Positions 9,290 to 19,330 are shown, counted from the stretch's first letter. The stretch: 64,000 nucleotides of DNA from an uncultured Bacteroidales bacterium (GCA_902793405.1 CADBDH010000006.1:62001-126000); one strand, 5' to 3'. The notes: generated by a model from the sequence alone, not told the origin. Numbers and translations are program-made.

Positions 9290-9751
9290 CTAATAGTCCA
9301 GCAAAACCGTTTTCTCCTGAGGCGAGGAAGCATCATAGGTGAACGAAGCCCAACGGCTGGTGACCTGGCTCTCGTAGCGGATGTGGTACTTCATGGGACG
9401 CAAGAACTTGACAGCCACTTCCCCCTTGACCGGTTCACCAATGACATTGCGGCGCTTGACGCCTTTTTTCTCCAGGATGTTACACTCGGCATCGCGGATG
9501 GTGAATACCAGATTTACGGTCTCCTCGGGAGCCAACATCAAGCCCTCACGGCTGATGAGCACTTTACCGCCACCCAGATGACGCAACCGCAGCGTGTCGT
9601 CATCGCTTTCATTATCATCGTCGGCCGTTGTGGCCAGCTGCATAATGTGGGTGCTGGCAGGGCCTTTCTCCCGATGCCCCATGAGCAAGGCCACCAGTGC
9701 CATCGCCACCACAAAGGCGATTGTGTAGAACTCGGGGGAATTCAGGTCCAT
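9290..9751 (-). CDS. Single-pass membrane protein, unknown, last gene of O-acetylation operon
   Basis: The 153-residue product has one N-terminal transmembrane helix (about residues 9-24, IAFVVAMALVALLMG), an acidic linker (DDDNESDDD) and a C-terminal beta-rich domain. I do not recognise the family. It starts 12 bp after the stop of the SGNH-like gene, which itself follows the MBOAT gene by 8 bp, so the three form an operon. By analogy with alginate and cellulose acetylation systems, it could be an accessory or anchoring subunit. That is inference from position only. Confidence 0.7.
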   Translation of the reverse strand: MDLNSPEFYTIAFVVAMALVALLMGHREKGPASTHIMQLATTADDDNESDDDTLRLRHLGGGKVLISREGLMLAPEETVNLVFTIRDAECNILEKKGVKRRNVIGEPVKGEVAVKFLRPMKYHIRYESQVTSRWASFTYDASSPQEKTVLLDY

Positions 9752-9763
9752 ATCTCTTTTTGC

Positions 9764-10801
9764 TTACTTGAGTTTCTTGATGATTTCGGCCGCAATCAAG
9801 TGGGACGAAGCCGGAGACCAGTGGGTGTCGTTAAACAGATATACGTCCTTGACGCCCTGCTCAATGTAAGGGCCTAGCACCTGCTTGGAGAAGACAAATC
9901 GGTCCATCTCGGGTGCCATCCATTGCTGGATGTCCTCGTTGAGTGTCTTGGCGGGATAGGGATTGTCAACAATATAGTTCTGATACATGTCATACTTGTC
10001 GCCGGCGACAAGCAAGATGAGATTCACGCCACGCTGGCGTGCCGCATCTATCACCTGACGATAGCAATCGACAACGAGCTGACGATTCTTAGGCGTGACA
10101 TCAAAGCCCAACTTCACATCCTCGTTGTAGAAATAGAGGACATCGGGCTGCGCTCCGCCAAAGACCGGCCGCGACAAGTTGGCCTTCAAGATGGGATTGG
10201 CGCCAAACAGGTGATAGAACAGGAAATCCTTGACTCGCAGCAAGGGGCTTGGCGACTGCTCTGGTTCGGGGGCTGCCTCCTGCTCGGGTTTTTCAACCCG
10301 TGGAATAGAGGTATGGTTGGTGACAAATCCGCAATGACGGTCCACCAAGTAACGCTCTACCTCCTGAACAACCAGGTTCTTGACATTGGTGGAGTCGATA
10401 CGATTCAAATTCAGCAAGTCAAACGCAATCTGCATCGGGCTCGACAAGGTGGGATCCTGAGGGGTAAAGACGACCACTTTGCGACCGCTCTCATGTGCCA
10501 GATAATTCACATAATCACCCTGCTTGCCCACACCGCCACCGTGCGAAAAGGAGTCGCCGATGACCAGCACATCACAATTATCCTGCCTCAACACGCTGTC
10601 ATCGTCCAAGCCGGTGTAATAGACCTCGGGCAGCAAACGTGTACAAATGGAATCGGAATATTCGGGTCCGCTGTCAATCAATCCCAGCCGCATCAGGTCG
10701 CCTGAGTTATCGTCAATGGCCCACAGGTAAACCGCCATGCCGACAAAGAACAGCCAGACGGGCAACACGGTGTAGGATAGGTTATATAAGAACTTGCGCA
10801 T
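9764..10801 (-). CDS. AlgJ/AlgX-like SGNH-type O-acetyltransferase partner
   Basis: The 345-residue product has one N-terminal membrane helix (residues 11-28) and a periplasmic domain. The SGNH serine is in GDSFSHGGG (S84) and the Asp-x-His pair is in NDTHW near the C-terminus (D325, H327), as in AlgJ/AlgX/DHHW-family enzymes. Such proteins transfer acetyl groups delivered by a membrane MBOAT protein onto a polysaccharide. The MBOAT gene is directly upstream with an 8-bp gap. The target glycan is not identified by the sequence. Confidence 0.8.
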   Translation of the reverse strand: MRKFLYNLSYTVLPVWLFFVGMAVYLWAIDDNSGDLMRLGLIDSGPEYSDSICTRLLPEVYYTGLDDDSVLRQDNCDVLVIGDSFSHGGGVGKQGDYVNYLAHESGRKVVVFTPQDPTLSSPMQIAFDLLNLNRIDSTNVKNLVVQEVERYLVDRHCGFVTNHTSIPRVEKPEQEAAPEPEQSPSPLLRVKDFLFYHLFGANPILKANLSRPVFGGAQPDVLYFYNEDVKLGFDVTPKNRQLVVDCYRQVIDAARQRGVNLILLVAGDKYDMYQNYIVDNPYPAKTLNEDIQQWMAPEMDRFVFSKQVLGPYIEQGVKDVYLFNDTHWSPASSHLIAAEIIKKLK

Positions 10802-10809
10802 AACAGGAC

Positions 10810-12255
10810 TCAGAACTGGAAATAGATAAACGTTTGCACTTTTCCCGCAAAGTAGAAAATCAGGAACACGATGAATGCGTACAGCGCCAATCGCGCAGGA
10901 CGCGTCGCCAAGAGGCGGTAGCCGTCAATCTGCAGCACATGCTGGCGCTCGCGCTGTATCCATTCCACAACCAGCAGGGCGGCACACCATGCCAGCATCG
11001 TCGCCATCTTCATCGTTAAGCCATGATAGTTGAACAACGAGGGCGAGAACAAGCGGGAAACAAATTCGCTGAACGAAGCGAAATCGGGAGCGCGGAACAG
11101 AATCCAACCGAAGTTGATGAGCAGGAATGTCACCACCATGCTGGCAAACTCACGCCACGTGGGTAGCAGACGGCCGTGGGCCACAGTATCCCTGTGACGC
11201 TGTGAGCCCAACACGATGAGCGGAATGAACAGCAACGCATGGTACAGGCCCCACAGGACAAAGGTCCAGTCGGCACCATGCCACAGGCCACTCAGCGCAA
11301 ACACGATGATGGTGTTGAGCACGGTCCTGGAGCGGGAACAACGGCTGCCACCCAGCGGGAAATAGACATACTGGGTAAACCACCCCATGAGCGTGATGTG
11401 CCACCGGCGCCAGAATTCCCGCACATTGCGAGAGAAATAAGGCACCTTGAAGTTAGTGGTGAGTTTGATGCCGAACAACTTGGCGCATCCGATGGCGATA
11501 TCGCTGTAACCCGAGAAGTCGGCATAGATCTGGAACGTGAACAGCAACGAGCAGACGAACAGCATCAGACCCGTTGACGAGCTCACGCCGTTCCACATCT
11601 GGTTCACCACCTCGGCACAGCCGTCGGCAATGACAAGTTTCTTGAAAAATCCCCACAACATCTGTCGCAGGCCGTCCACGGCCTGGCAGTAGTCAAAACG
11701 GCGGGCCTGGAGCATCTGTGGCAACAAGTTGGTTGCACGTTCGATGGGACCTGCCACCAACTGTGGGAAAAAGCTGATGAACGAGAAAAACGCTACCACA
11801 TCACGAGTGGGCTCGATTCGACGCGCATACACATCGATCGAGTAACTCAATGCCTGGAAAGTATAGAAGCTGATACCCACAGGCAAGATGATGTTGAGTG
11901 TGGGCCAATCCACAGCAATGCCCGCGGCCGACAGCAAGGTCTGCAGGCTTCCAACAAAGAAATTAAAGTATTTGAATGCTGCCAAGATGCCCAGATTGAG
12001 CACAATGTTGGAGGCACTTACACAGCGCTGCACACGGCGATTGCCCTCGTAACGCCTGATGAGCAAGCCACTGGCAAAACTGCTCAGCGAGGTGATGACG
12101 ATGAGAATGAGAAAACGCCAGTCCCACCAGCCATAAAAGACATAGCTCGCCACGAGGATGAGCAGATTCTGCCACCTCAGTTTCTTGAACACAAACCAGT
12201 AGAGCAAAAACACCACTGGCAGGAATATCATGAATGTGAACGAGTTGAAAAGCAT
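10810..12255 (-). CDS. MBOAT family membrane O-acyltransferase (AlgI-like)
   Basis: The 481-residue polytopic membrane protein belongs to the AlgI/DltB branch of membrane-bound O-acyltransferases, which move acyl groups across the membrane for surface polymers. The diagnostic LWHGADWTF motif is present with catalytic histidine H326, along with the family blocks GISFYTFQALSYSIDVY, FFPQLVAGPIERA and FWRRWHITL. It is the first gene of a three-gene operon with an SGNH-type partner and a single-pass membrane protein. The operon lies between the first and second PorZ-like genes, which raises the possibility that the substrate is the glycan handled by PorZ. Confidence 0.92.
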   Translation of the reverse strand: MLFNSFTFMIFLPVVFLLYWFVFKKLRWQNLLILVASYVFYGWWDWRFLILIVITSLSSFASGLLIRRYEGNRRVQRCVSASNIVLNLGILAAFKYFNFFVGSLQTLLSAAGIAVDWPTLNIILPVGISFYTFQALSYSIDVYARRIEPTRDVVAFFSFISFFPQLVAGPIERATNLLPQMLQARRFDYCQAVDGLRQMLWGFFKKLVIADGCAEVVNQMWNGVSSSTGLMLFVCSLLFTFQIYADFSGYSDIAIGCAKLFGIKLTTNFKVPYFSRNVREFWRRWHITLMGWFTQYVYFPLGGSRCSRSRTVLNTIIVFALSGLWHGADWTFVLWGLYHALLFIPLIVLGSQRHRDTVAHGRLLPTWREFASMVVTFLLINFGWILFRAPDFASFSEFVSRLFSPSLFNYHGLTMKMATMLAWCAALLVVEWIQRERQHVLQIDGYRLLATRPARLALYAFIVFLIFYFAGKVQTFIYFQF

Positions 12256-12279
12256 AGAATGTGCAGCCGCTTATGATAG

Positions 12280-12312
12280 CAAGAGGGTATGCTGAAAAGG
12301 CACACCCTCTTG
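12280..12312 (-). terminator. Hairpin after PorZ-like gene 2
   Basis: A perfect 9-bp stem (CAAGAGGGT / ACCCTCTTG) with a 15-nt loop lies 43 bp past the stop at 12356 and before the MBOAT start at 12255. There is no clear T-run on the minus strand, so it may terminate weakly or only stabilise the transcript end. Confidence 0.5.
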
Positions 12313-12355
12313 TCATGTAATCATTGTTTCAGGAAAGGTTCACCCTTGACGACAG

Positions 12356-14698
12356 TTACTTGATAATCATCACTGTTGCATGGGGTGTACCTGTAACAGC
12401 GGGCTGTGCGTCCTGGCCGGCATAGATGTTATAGATACCTGTCGGTACACGTTCACCATCGGCACCGCAGCCATCCCACAGCACGCTACCCATCACGGGA
12501 CCCAGCTCGGCAACCACGCGGCCATCACGATCGGTGATGGTGACATAAGAGTTGTCCATCAGGTTGGCAATCTTGATCATGCCGGTGAAATCGGGTTCAA
12601 CGGGATTGGGGAATGCATAAACGTTGTCAAAGGTGAGGGCGGGAGCATCACCCTGAGCGATGTACTCGGCAAAACCATTGTCGGTGAATACATATACGCG
12701 CTCATTGACCGTGTCACACTCTACCGAGTAAACCATGTTACTGGGCAGGTCACTATTATCGGTCGTGAAGTGGTTGTAGATCTCGCTGCCATCGGGAGAC
12801 ACGAAGTACACGCCGTCATCGGTAGCCAACCACTTGTTGTTGTCGCGGTCAACACCCATGTCATAGACACAATAACCTTCGCACAAGATGCCCTTACCCT
12901 CGGTGGACTTGGTCACAAAGGGACGCATAGCTCTGGGCTGCTCGTCAAAGACGACATCGGGATCGAAACGGAACAGACCTGCGGTATGACATACCCAAAT
13001 ATTGCCGTCATTGTCCTGCTCCATGTGGTTGACATAAGTCCATTCCACCTGGCGGTCGTTCTGGTCAATGAAGCGGGACAGATTTACCAAATGATAGGTG
13101 TCGATAGTGGGATCAACCTCGCCATTATCCCAGCAGAAAAGTTCGGCAGAACCCTTGCCATTGGGATAGTCACCGTCGATGTAAATCTTGACATTATTCT
13201 TTCTTGCTACAAGGAAACGTGAACGTTGCATATTGCCAGTGTTGAGACTGAGGAATCCAGTGGGCTGGAACCAGTCCGACTTGTATGCAGCAGTTTTGTT
13301 GAACTTTTCAAGAGGGAGAACAGCTACAGGGCACGATGCATTACCAAAAGAACATACAGCCCACAAGTTACCATAGTTGTCAAATGCAGGGGTAGGCTTG
13401 TAGGTACCAATCATTGCGTTTGAACTGGTATAGGTGGTTTTCAATGTATTATTGATAACCTTGTGTATACCCTTACTCCAGCTACCACGCACATAGGTGG
13501 TGGGAGCCACGGGACTGAATTCAAATGCATAGGCACCACCTGATGCACTATAGGCTGTTGCTGGCGACCAATTTTCACCATCATAGGTGTTAATCACATT
13601 GGCGATTGAGGTTGAGTTATTGTTAATCTTGGCAATAGGACCAGAAACTGCAGCATAGAGCAGATTCATCGAGGCATTGTATTTCAGCCAGTAAGGTTGG
13701 TCTGTGGTCAATGAGTTAATTTTGTAGTAAGCCGTTGAGCCATTGATATGCAAACCATTGGCATCGCAAATCCAAACGGTACCATCACCATAGGGATCGG
13801 ATGTGGCAAATGAAATTGCCGTACCTTGCTTAGTGGCCGTTTGACCCGTTGCATCGATGGTATAGTAGAATGTCTGAGTAGCAAAATTGGCAATGAAACC
13901 AGTGGGTGTTTTTTGAATATTGGTAGCTTTAGCATCCACCAGACCGGTTAAAACAGGTTCCCCGGTTGAGAAATCGCCATAATAGAGCTTTGTATCCCTC
14001 ATGAAGAATACCGAGTGGTCATCGATGGGGAACATCTTGGTTTCATTGAAAGCTCCACTCTTCTTTTCGTAAGTGTTGATGGGATCATCACTCTCAGGGT
14101 CGCCATAATAGCAGAAGCTATCGGAACAGATAACCAGTCTCTCACCAACTTTTGCCACCGAATTGACATCAACGGTATTTCGCACTTGAATACTCTTGGT
14201 AATCGTGCAAGTAGCCTCGTCGATAACCGCATAACCATAGCCCAAAGCGACATAGGCCTTTCCATCGGCAAATGTGATATCACGGATTGACTTACCCACA
14301 TAGTCGGTCAAATCACCCGCGGTAAGCGTATAATCATGCACTGTAACCAAAACGTCCTTAATACCATTGATATTGGTTACGCCACCATTAGCATCAATGA
14401 CATCGATATTGGAACTTGCATATGCCACAAAGAGCAACTTATTCTCCCAATCATAATAAATTTGGGAAATCTGGTTGTCGGACAACTTGTTCTGACGATT
14501 CAACGACACCGTGTTCAAAGTCGTCTTGTCGAACTCGAACAAGCGGTCACTGTTCAGATAGTAGATCTTGTCGCCAATGTCATAGACGTTCTGAATCTTC
14601 TTCGTCACATAGTAGTTGTGGATTTTCCATGTGCTCGCGCTGGCAGTAGCCACGGCCATCACCATGAGCAGCAAGAAAACTAAATGTTTTTTTGTCAT
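12356..14698 (-). CDS. PorZ-like type IX secretion protein (paralogue 2)
   Basis: The 780-residue product has the same plan as the other two: signal peptide, propeller repeats (for example KLSDNQISQIYYDWENKLLF, SIRDITFADGKAYVALGYG) and a C-terminal T9SS-like domain from YAFPNPVEPDF to TVMIIK. It is closely related to the gene just upstream (14972-17329). Part of the central region (about 13735-14300) is nearly identical at the DNA level, including silent sites, whereas the signal peptides and other parts differ more. The likely location is the cell surface. The specific role relative to canonical PorZ is unknown. Confidence 0.7.
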   Translation of the reverse strand: MTKKHLVFLLLMVMAVATASASTWKIHNYYVTKKIQNVYDIGDKIYYLNSDRLFEFDKTTLNTVSLNRQNKLSDNQISQIYYDWENKLLFVAYASSNIDVIDANGGVTNINGIKDVLVTVHDYTLTAGDLTDYVGKSIRDITFADGKAYVALGYGYAVIDEATCTITKSIQVRNTVDVNSVAKVGERLVICSDSFCYYGDPESDDPINTYEKKSGAFNETKMFPIDDHSVFFMRDTKLYYGDFSTGEPVLTGLVDAKATNIQKTPTGFIANFATQTFYYTIDATGQTATKQGTAISFATSDPYGDGTVWICDANGLHINGSTAYYKINSLTTDQPYWLKYNASMNLLYAAVSGPIAKINNNSTSIANVINTYDGENWSPATAYSASGGAYAFEFSPVAPTTYVRGSWSKGIHKVINNTLKTTYTSSNAMIGTYKPTPAFDNYGNLWAVCSFGNASCPVAVLPLEKFNKTAAYKSDWFQPTGFLSLNTGNMQRSRFLVARKNNVKIYIDGDYPNGKGSAELFCWDNGEVDPTIDTYHLVNLSRFIDQNDRQVEWTYVNHMEQDNDGNIWVCHTAGLFRFDPDVVFDEQPRAMRPFVTKSTEGKGILCEGYCVYDMGVDRDNNKWLATDDGVYFVSPDGSEIYNHFTTDNSDLPSNMVYSVECDTVNERVYVFTDNGFAEYIAQGDAPALTFDNVYAFPNPVEPDFTGMIKIANLMDNSYVTITDRDGRVVAELGPVMGSVLWDGCGADGERVPTGIYNIYAGQDAQPAVTGTPHATVMIIK

Positions 14699-14902
14699 AT
14701 CGCGAATTATTTAATCTTAATTTGTCAAAAATAACATACTGATTCACAGCGAGATGTGTACAAAAAGCACACAAAACCCACTGAATCAAATGCCAAAGAT
14801 ATAAAATAATGGCGGAAAAACGCGACTTTTAGTCCCGAGAAGATGCAAAAATTATTCTTAAAAAATGCAAACAAAAAACGGGAAAAACACAATAGCTACA
14901 TG

Positions 14903-14932
14903 AAAAAAAAGCTTCTTGTGATTACAAGAAGC
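14903..14932 (-). terminator. Terminator of PorZ-like gene 3
   Basis: A 9-bp perfect stem (GCTTCTTGT / ACAAGAAGC, 14911-14932) with a 4-nt loop is followed on the minus strand by eight T residues (14903-14910). It lies 40 bp after the stop at 14972. The rest of the interval up to 14971 contains only AT-rich sequence and a possible -7 box for the next gene (14726-14733, CAAAAATA on the plus strand). Confidence 0.85.
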
Positions 14933-14971
14933 CTAAGATTATCATGAATTCGATCTTTTGTATTGCGAGGA

Positions 14972-17329
14972 CTATTTTATTACCATAATTGTCGTTAGAG
15001 GTTTACCAGCAACTGTGGGCATTTCACCATTAGCGGCATAGACATTATATATGCCTGTGGGCACTCGCTCGCCATCGGCGCCGCTGCCATCCCACAACAC
15101 GCTACCCATCACGGGACCAAGTTGGGTCACCACATTGCCGTCGCGGTCGGTCACAGTCACATAGCTGTTGTCCATCAAATTGGTAATCTTGATCATGCCA
15201 GTGAAGTCGGGCTCAACAGGATTGGGGAATGCGTAAACGTTATCGAAACTGAGGGCAGGAGCGTCACCCTGAGCGATATACTCGGCAAAGCCATTGTCGG
15301 TATAGACATATACACGCTCATTGACAGTGTCACATTCTACCGAGTACACCGTGTTGCTGGGCAGGTCACTGTTATCGGTCGTGAAGTGATTGTAGATCTC
15401 ACTGCCATCAGGTGAAACGAAGTACACGCCGTCATCGGTAGCCAACCACTTGTTGTTGTCGCGGTCAACACCCATGTCATAGACGCTGTAACCCTCGCAC
15501 AAGATACCCTTACCCTCGGTGGACTTGGTGACGAAGGGGCGCATGGCCCTGGGCTGCTCGTCGAAGACCACATCGGGATCAAACCTGAACAGGCCGCCGT
15601 TGTGGCAAACCCACACATTGCCATCATTATCCTGCTCCAAGTGGTTGACATAAGACCATTCCACCTGGCGGTCGTTCTGGTCGATGAAGCGGATCAAGTT
15701 CACCAAGCGATAGGTATCGATGGTGGGGTCAACTTCACCATTGTCCCAGCAGAAGAGTTCTCCTTTGCCATTGGGCGGGATGTCACCGTCACAGTAAATC
15801 TTCATGTTATTCTTGCGGGCCACTAGGAAACACGTACGCTGCATCGTGTTAGGCGATGCAACGGTGAGCAGTCCAGATGGCTGGTACCAGTCTGACTTGG
15901 TAGCAGTGGTCTTGGCAAACTTGTCGGCGGGAAGCACCACTACAGGCATCGAAGAGTTGCCATGGGAGCATACGACCCACAGGTTGCCATAGTTGTCAAA
16001 CGCGGGCGTGGGCTTTAAGTTGCCGATCTTGGCATTGGAACTGGTATAGTTAGTCTTCATCACGTTGTTAGTAACCTTGAAGAGGCCTTTGGCCCAGCTT
16101 GCACGCACATAGGTGGTTGGAGCCACAGGGCTGAACTCGAAGGCATAACCCGCACCTGCAGCGGTGTATGCAGTAGCATTCGCCCAATTCTCACCGTCGT
16201 AGGTGTTGATCACATTGGCGATTGACATTGAGTTATTGTTAATCTTGACTATCGGGCCAGAGACAGCTGCATAGAGCTTGTTCATAGCAGCATTGTACTT
16301 AAGCCAGTAGGGCTGGTCAGTGGTCAGAGAGTTAATCTTATAGTAAACTGTAGAGCCATTGATGTGAAGTCCATTGGCATCGCAAATCCACACAGTACCA
16401 TCACCATAGGGATCGGATGTGGCAAATGAAATTGCCGTACCTTGCTTGGTGGCCGTTTGACCAGTTGCATCGATGGTATAGTAGAATGTCTGAGTAGCAA
16501 AATTGGCAATGAAGCCAGTGGGTGTTTTTTGAATATTGGTAGCTTTCGATTCCACTAAACTAGTTAAAACAGGTGAGCCAGTTGAGAAATCGCCATAATA
16601 GAGCTTTGTATCTCTCATGAAGAATACCGAGTGGTCATCGATGGGGAACATCTTAGTCTCATTAAAAGCCCCACTCTTCTTTTCGTAAGTGTTGATGGGA
16701 TCATCACTCTCAGGATCGCCATAATAGCAGAAGCTATCGGAACAGATAACCAGTCTCTCACCAACTTTTGCCACCGAATTGACATCAACGGTATTTCGCA
16801 CTTGAATGCTCTTGGTAATCGTACAAGTAGCTTCGTCGATAACAGCATAACCGTAGCCCAAAGCGACATAGGCCTTTCCATCGGCAAACGTGATATCACG
16901 GATTTCCTTACCTACATAACTTTCCAGCTCATTCATATGCTCACCACTTGCAACGAGCGTGAAATCATGCACAGCAACCAGCACGTCCTTGATACCATTA
17001 ATATTAGTCACATTGCCATTGGCATCAATAACATCGATATTAGAGCTGGCATAAGCCACAAAGAGCAACCTGTTCTCCCAGTCATAATAAATCTGGGAAA
17101 TCTGGTTGTCGGACAACTTGTTCTGATGATTCAACGACACCGTGTTCAAAGTATTCTTGTCGAACTCGAACAAGCGGTCACTGTTCAGATAGTAGATCTT
17201 GTCGCCAGTGTCATAGACGTTCTGAATGTTCTCCGTCACATAGCAGTTGTGGATTTTCCATGTACTAGAATTGGCTGTAATAACCACACCTAGCATAATC
17301 AATAATAAAACCAGAATCTTTCTTTCCAT
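14972..17329 (-). CDS. PorZ-like type IX secretion protein (paralogue 3)
   Basis: The 785-residue product starts at the ATG at 17329 (MERKILVLLLIML), which gives a proper signal peptide; an in-frame TTG at 17356 would add nine non-signal residues. The propeller blocks and the C-terminal T9SS-like domain (YAFPNPVEPDF to TIMVIK) match paralogue 2 almost throughout. One visible length difference is a short insertion near residue 140 (LVASGEHMNELESYVG versus LTAGDLTDYVG). A strong terminator follows, so it may be transcribed separately from paralogue 2. Confidence 0.7.
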   Translation of the reverse strand: MERKILVLLLIMLGVVITANSSTWKIHNCYVTENIQNVYDTGDKIYYLNSDRLFEFDKNTLNTVSLNHQNKLSDNQISQIYYDWENRLLFVAYASSNIDVIDANGNVTNINGIKDVLVAVHDFTLVASGEHMNELESYVGKEIRDITFADGKAYVALGYGYAVIDEATCTITKSIQVRNTVDVNSVAKVGERLVICSDSFCYYGDPESDDPINTYEKKSGAFNETKMFPIDDHSVFFMRDTKLYYGDFSTGSPVLTSLVESKATNIQKTPTGFIANFATQTFYYTIDATGQTATKQGTAISFATSDPYGDGTVWICDANGLHINGSTVYYKINSLTTDQPYWLKYNAAMNKLYAAVSGPIVKINNNSMSIANVINTYDGENWANATAYTAAGAGYAFEFSPVAPTTYVRASWAKGLFKVTNNVMKTNYTSSNAKIGNLKPTPAFDNYGNLWVVCSHGNSSMPVVVLPADKFAKTTATKSDWYQPSGLLTVASPNTMQRTCFLVARKNNMKIYCDGDIPPNGKGELFCWDNGEVDPTIDTYRLVNLIRFIDQNDRQVEWSYVNHLEQDNDGNVWVCHNGGLFRFDPDVVFDEQPRAMRPFVTKSTEGKGILCEGYSVYDMGVDRDNNKWLATDDGVYFVSPDGSEIYNHFTTDNSDLPSNTVYSVECDTVNERVYVYTDNGFAEYIAQGDAPALSFDNVYAFPNPVEPDFTGMIKITNLMDNSYVTVTDRDGNVVTQLGPVMGSVLWDGSGADGERVPTGIYNVYAANGEMPTVAGKPLTTIMVIK

Positions 17330-17465
17330 GTCTTCTTCGTTTAGGGCGTTAAACAAAATTTTCCTTCTTATTAAAACTCACTACAATAAATTCAAAGAAT
17401 GAGTTGCTTGTTTTCATATATAACGATGAAAATCCAATTATATTCTATAGTTTTAACAGAACGAT

Positions 17466-17512
17466 AAAAAAAAATTGGGAGCAAGTCCCGCCGATTAGCG
17501 AAACCTGCCCCC
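17466..17512 (-). terminator. Terminator of lysS
   Basis: The arms at 17498-17512 and 17477-17491 pair over 15 positions when read on the minus strand, counting several G-U wobbles that would be mismatches on the other strand. They are followed by a run of nine T (17466-17474). The wobble asymmetry supports minus-strand transcription. Confidence 0.75.
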
Positions 17513-17545
17513 ATGGAGATCATTATCAAATATGATAAACTCTAA

Positions 17546-19288
17546 TTACTGGACTTGAGATGCGGCTGCTTCAACCCACTTCTTCACTTCGTCAACCACG
17601 GGCACTTTGTAGCCCAGTTTGTATTTCTTGTTGATGTCAAGCAGGTCCTGGAACAGCTTGCCGGGCTTCTCAAGGTCACCCAATGCGGCAACAGTAAGGA
17701 AACCGGCCTTCTGGATGGGAGCGACCCACTCCTCGGGGATGCCCAGAGCAGTAAAGGCCTCGACCTTGTCGCGGGCGGGCACCTTCTCGGGGCGCATCTG
17801 CGGGAACAGGAGCACGTCCTGGATGTAGCTGTTGCCGGTCATGAGCATCACCAGACGGTCGATACCGATGCCGATACCGCTCGTGGGAGGCATACCGTAC
17901 TGCAGGGCACGCAGGAAGTCCTGATCGATAATCATCGCCTCGTCATCGCCCTTGTCGGCCAGACGCATCTGCTCCTTGAAGCGCTCCTCCTGGTCGATGG
18001 GGTCATTCAGCTCGCTATAGGCATTGGCCAGCTCCTTGCCGTTGACCATCAGCTCGAAGCGCTCGGTCAGACCCGGCTTGCTGCGGTGCATCTTGGTGAG
18101 CGGCGACATCTCGACAGGATAGTCGATGATGAAGGTGGGCTGGATGAAAGTGCCCTCGCAGAACTCACCAAAGATCTCGTCAATCAGCTTGCCCTTGCCC
18201 ATGGTATCGTCGATCTCGAGCTTTAAGGCCTTGCACACCTCGCGGATCTCGTCCTCGCTCTTGCCTTCCAGGTCATAGCCCGTCTTTTCCTTGATGGCCT
18301 CAAGGATGGGAAGGCGACGATAAGGCGCCTTGAAACTGATGACCTGACCGTCGATCTCGGTCTCGGGTTTGCCGTTGACAGCGGTACAGATTGTCTCAAG
18401 CAGCTGCTCGGTAAACGACATCATCCAGTTATAGTCTTTATACTGAACATACAGCTCCATGCAGGTGAACTCGGGATTGTGGTTGCGGTCCATACCCTCG
18501 TTGCGGAAGTTCTTGCCGATCTCGTACACGCCCTCGAAACCGCCCACAATCAGGCGCTTGAGGTAGAGCTCAGTAGCGATGCGCATATACATCTGAATGT
18601 TTAATGCGTTGAAGTGGGTGATGAACGGACGGGCCGTGGCACCACCGGCAATGGCCTGCAGTGTCGGCGTCTCGACCTCGGTATAACCTGCATCGTCCAG
18701 CACCTGACGCATGGTCTTCACGACCAGAGCACGTTTCAGGAAGGTATCTTTCACGCCCTTGTTGACCACGAGGTCAACATAGCGCTGGCGGTAACGCATC
18801 TCGGGATCCTCGAACGCGTCATAGGTCACGCCGTCTTTCTCCTTGACAACGGGCAGCGGTTTCAATGACTTGCTCAACAGCTTGAGCGACTGGGCATGGA
18901 CACTGATTTCACCCGTCTGGGTGCGGAATACGTAACCCTGCACACCCACAAAGTCGCCCATGTCGAGCAACTTCTTGAACACGGTGTTATACAGCTCTTT
19001 ATCCTCGGTCGGGCACAGGTCGTCACGACTCACATACACCTGGATGCGGCCACGCGAATCCTGCAGCTCAAAGAAGGAAGCCTTGCCCATGATGCGGCGG
19101 TTCATCATACGTCCGGCGATGCTCACCTGGCGCGGCTCGGCATCGTCTTTGAAGTTTGCCACAATCTCGTCACTATAGGCATTCACCACATACTCGTCGG
19201 CGGGATAAGGATTGATGCCCATTCCCTTGAGCGTCTCCAAACTGTTGCGGCGAATAATCTCTTGTTCGCTTAATTCAAGTACATTCAT
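17546..19288 (-). CDS. lysS: Lysyl-tRNA synthetase (class II)
   Basis: The 580-residue cytoplasmic enzyme charges tRNA-Lys. An N-terminal OB-fold domain ([13 protein letters not shown] end block) precedes the class II catalytic core: motif 1 around [17 protein letters not shown], motif 2 in [15 protein letters not shown], motif 3 in [15 protein letters not shown]. The C-terminal extension past the catalytic core (about 70 residues, ending [14 protein letters not shown]) is as I would expect for Bacteroidales LysS. It is flanked by its own promoter and terminator. Confidence 0.97.
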   Translation of the reverse strand: MNVLELSEQEIIRRNSLETLKGMGINPYPADEYVVNAYSDEIVANFKDDAEPRQVSIAGRMMNRRIMGKASFFELQDSRGRIQVYVSRDDLCPTEDKELYNTVFKKLLDMGDFVGVQGYVFRTQTGEISVHAQSLKLLSKSLKPLPVVKEKDGVTYDAFEDPEMRYRQRYVDLVVNKGVKDTFLKRALVVKTMRQVLDDAGYTEVETPTLQAIAGGATARPFITHFNALNIQMYMRIATELYLKRLIVGGFEGVYEIGKNFRNEGMDRNHNPEFTCMELYVQYKDYNWMMSFTEQLLETICTAVNGKPETEIDGQVISFKAPYRRLPILEAIKEKTGYDLEGKSEDEIREVCKALKLEIDDTMGKGKLIDEIFGEFCEGTFIQPTFIIDYPVEMSPLTKMHRSKPGLTERFELMVNGKELANAYSELNDPIDQEERFKEQMRLADKGDDEAMIIDQDFLRALQYGMPPTSGIGIGIDRLVMLMTGNSYIQDVLLFPQMRPEKVPARDKVEAFTALGIPEEWVAPIQKAGFLTVAALGDLEKPGKLFQDLLDINKKYKLGYKVPVVDEVKKWVEAAASQVQ

Positions 19289-19330
19289 TATAATACCCTA
19301 TATTTTTAGATGATGTTTAGTTTCAAACTG

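Noticed and set aside
9257-9877. 206-residue plus-strand open frame
   Set aside because: It is antisense to the 9290-9751 gene and the end of the SGNH gene, without any recognisable feature.
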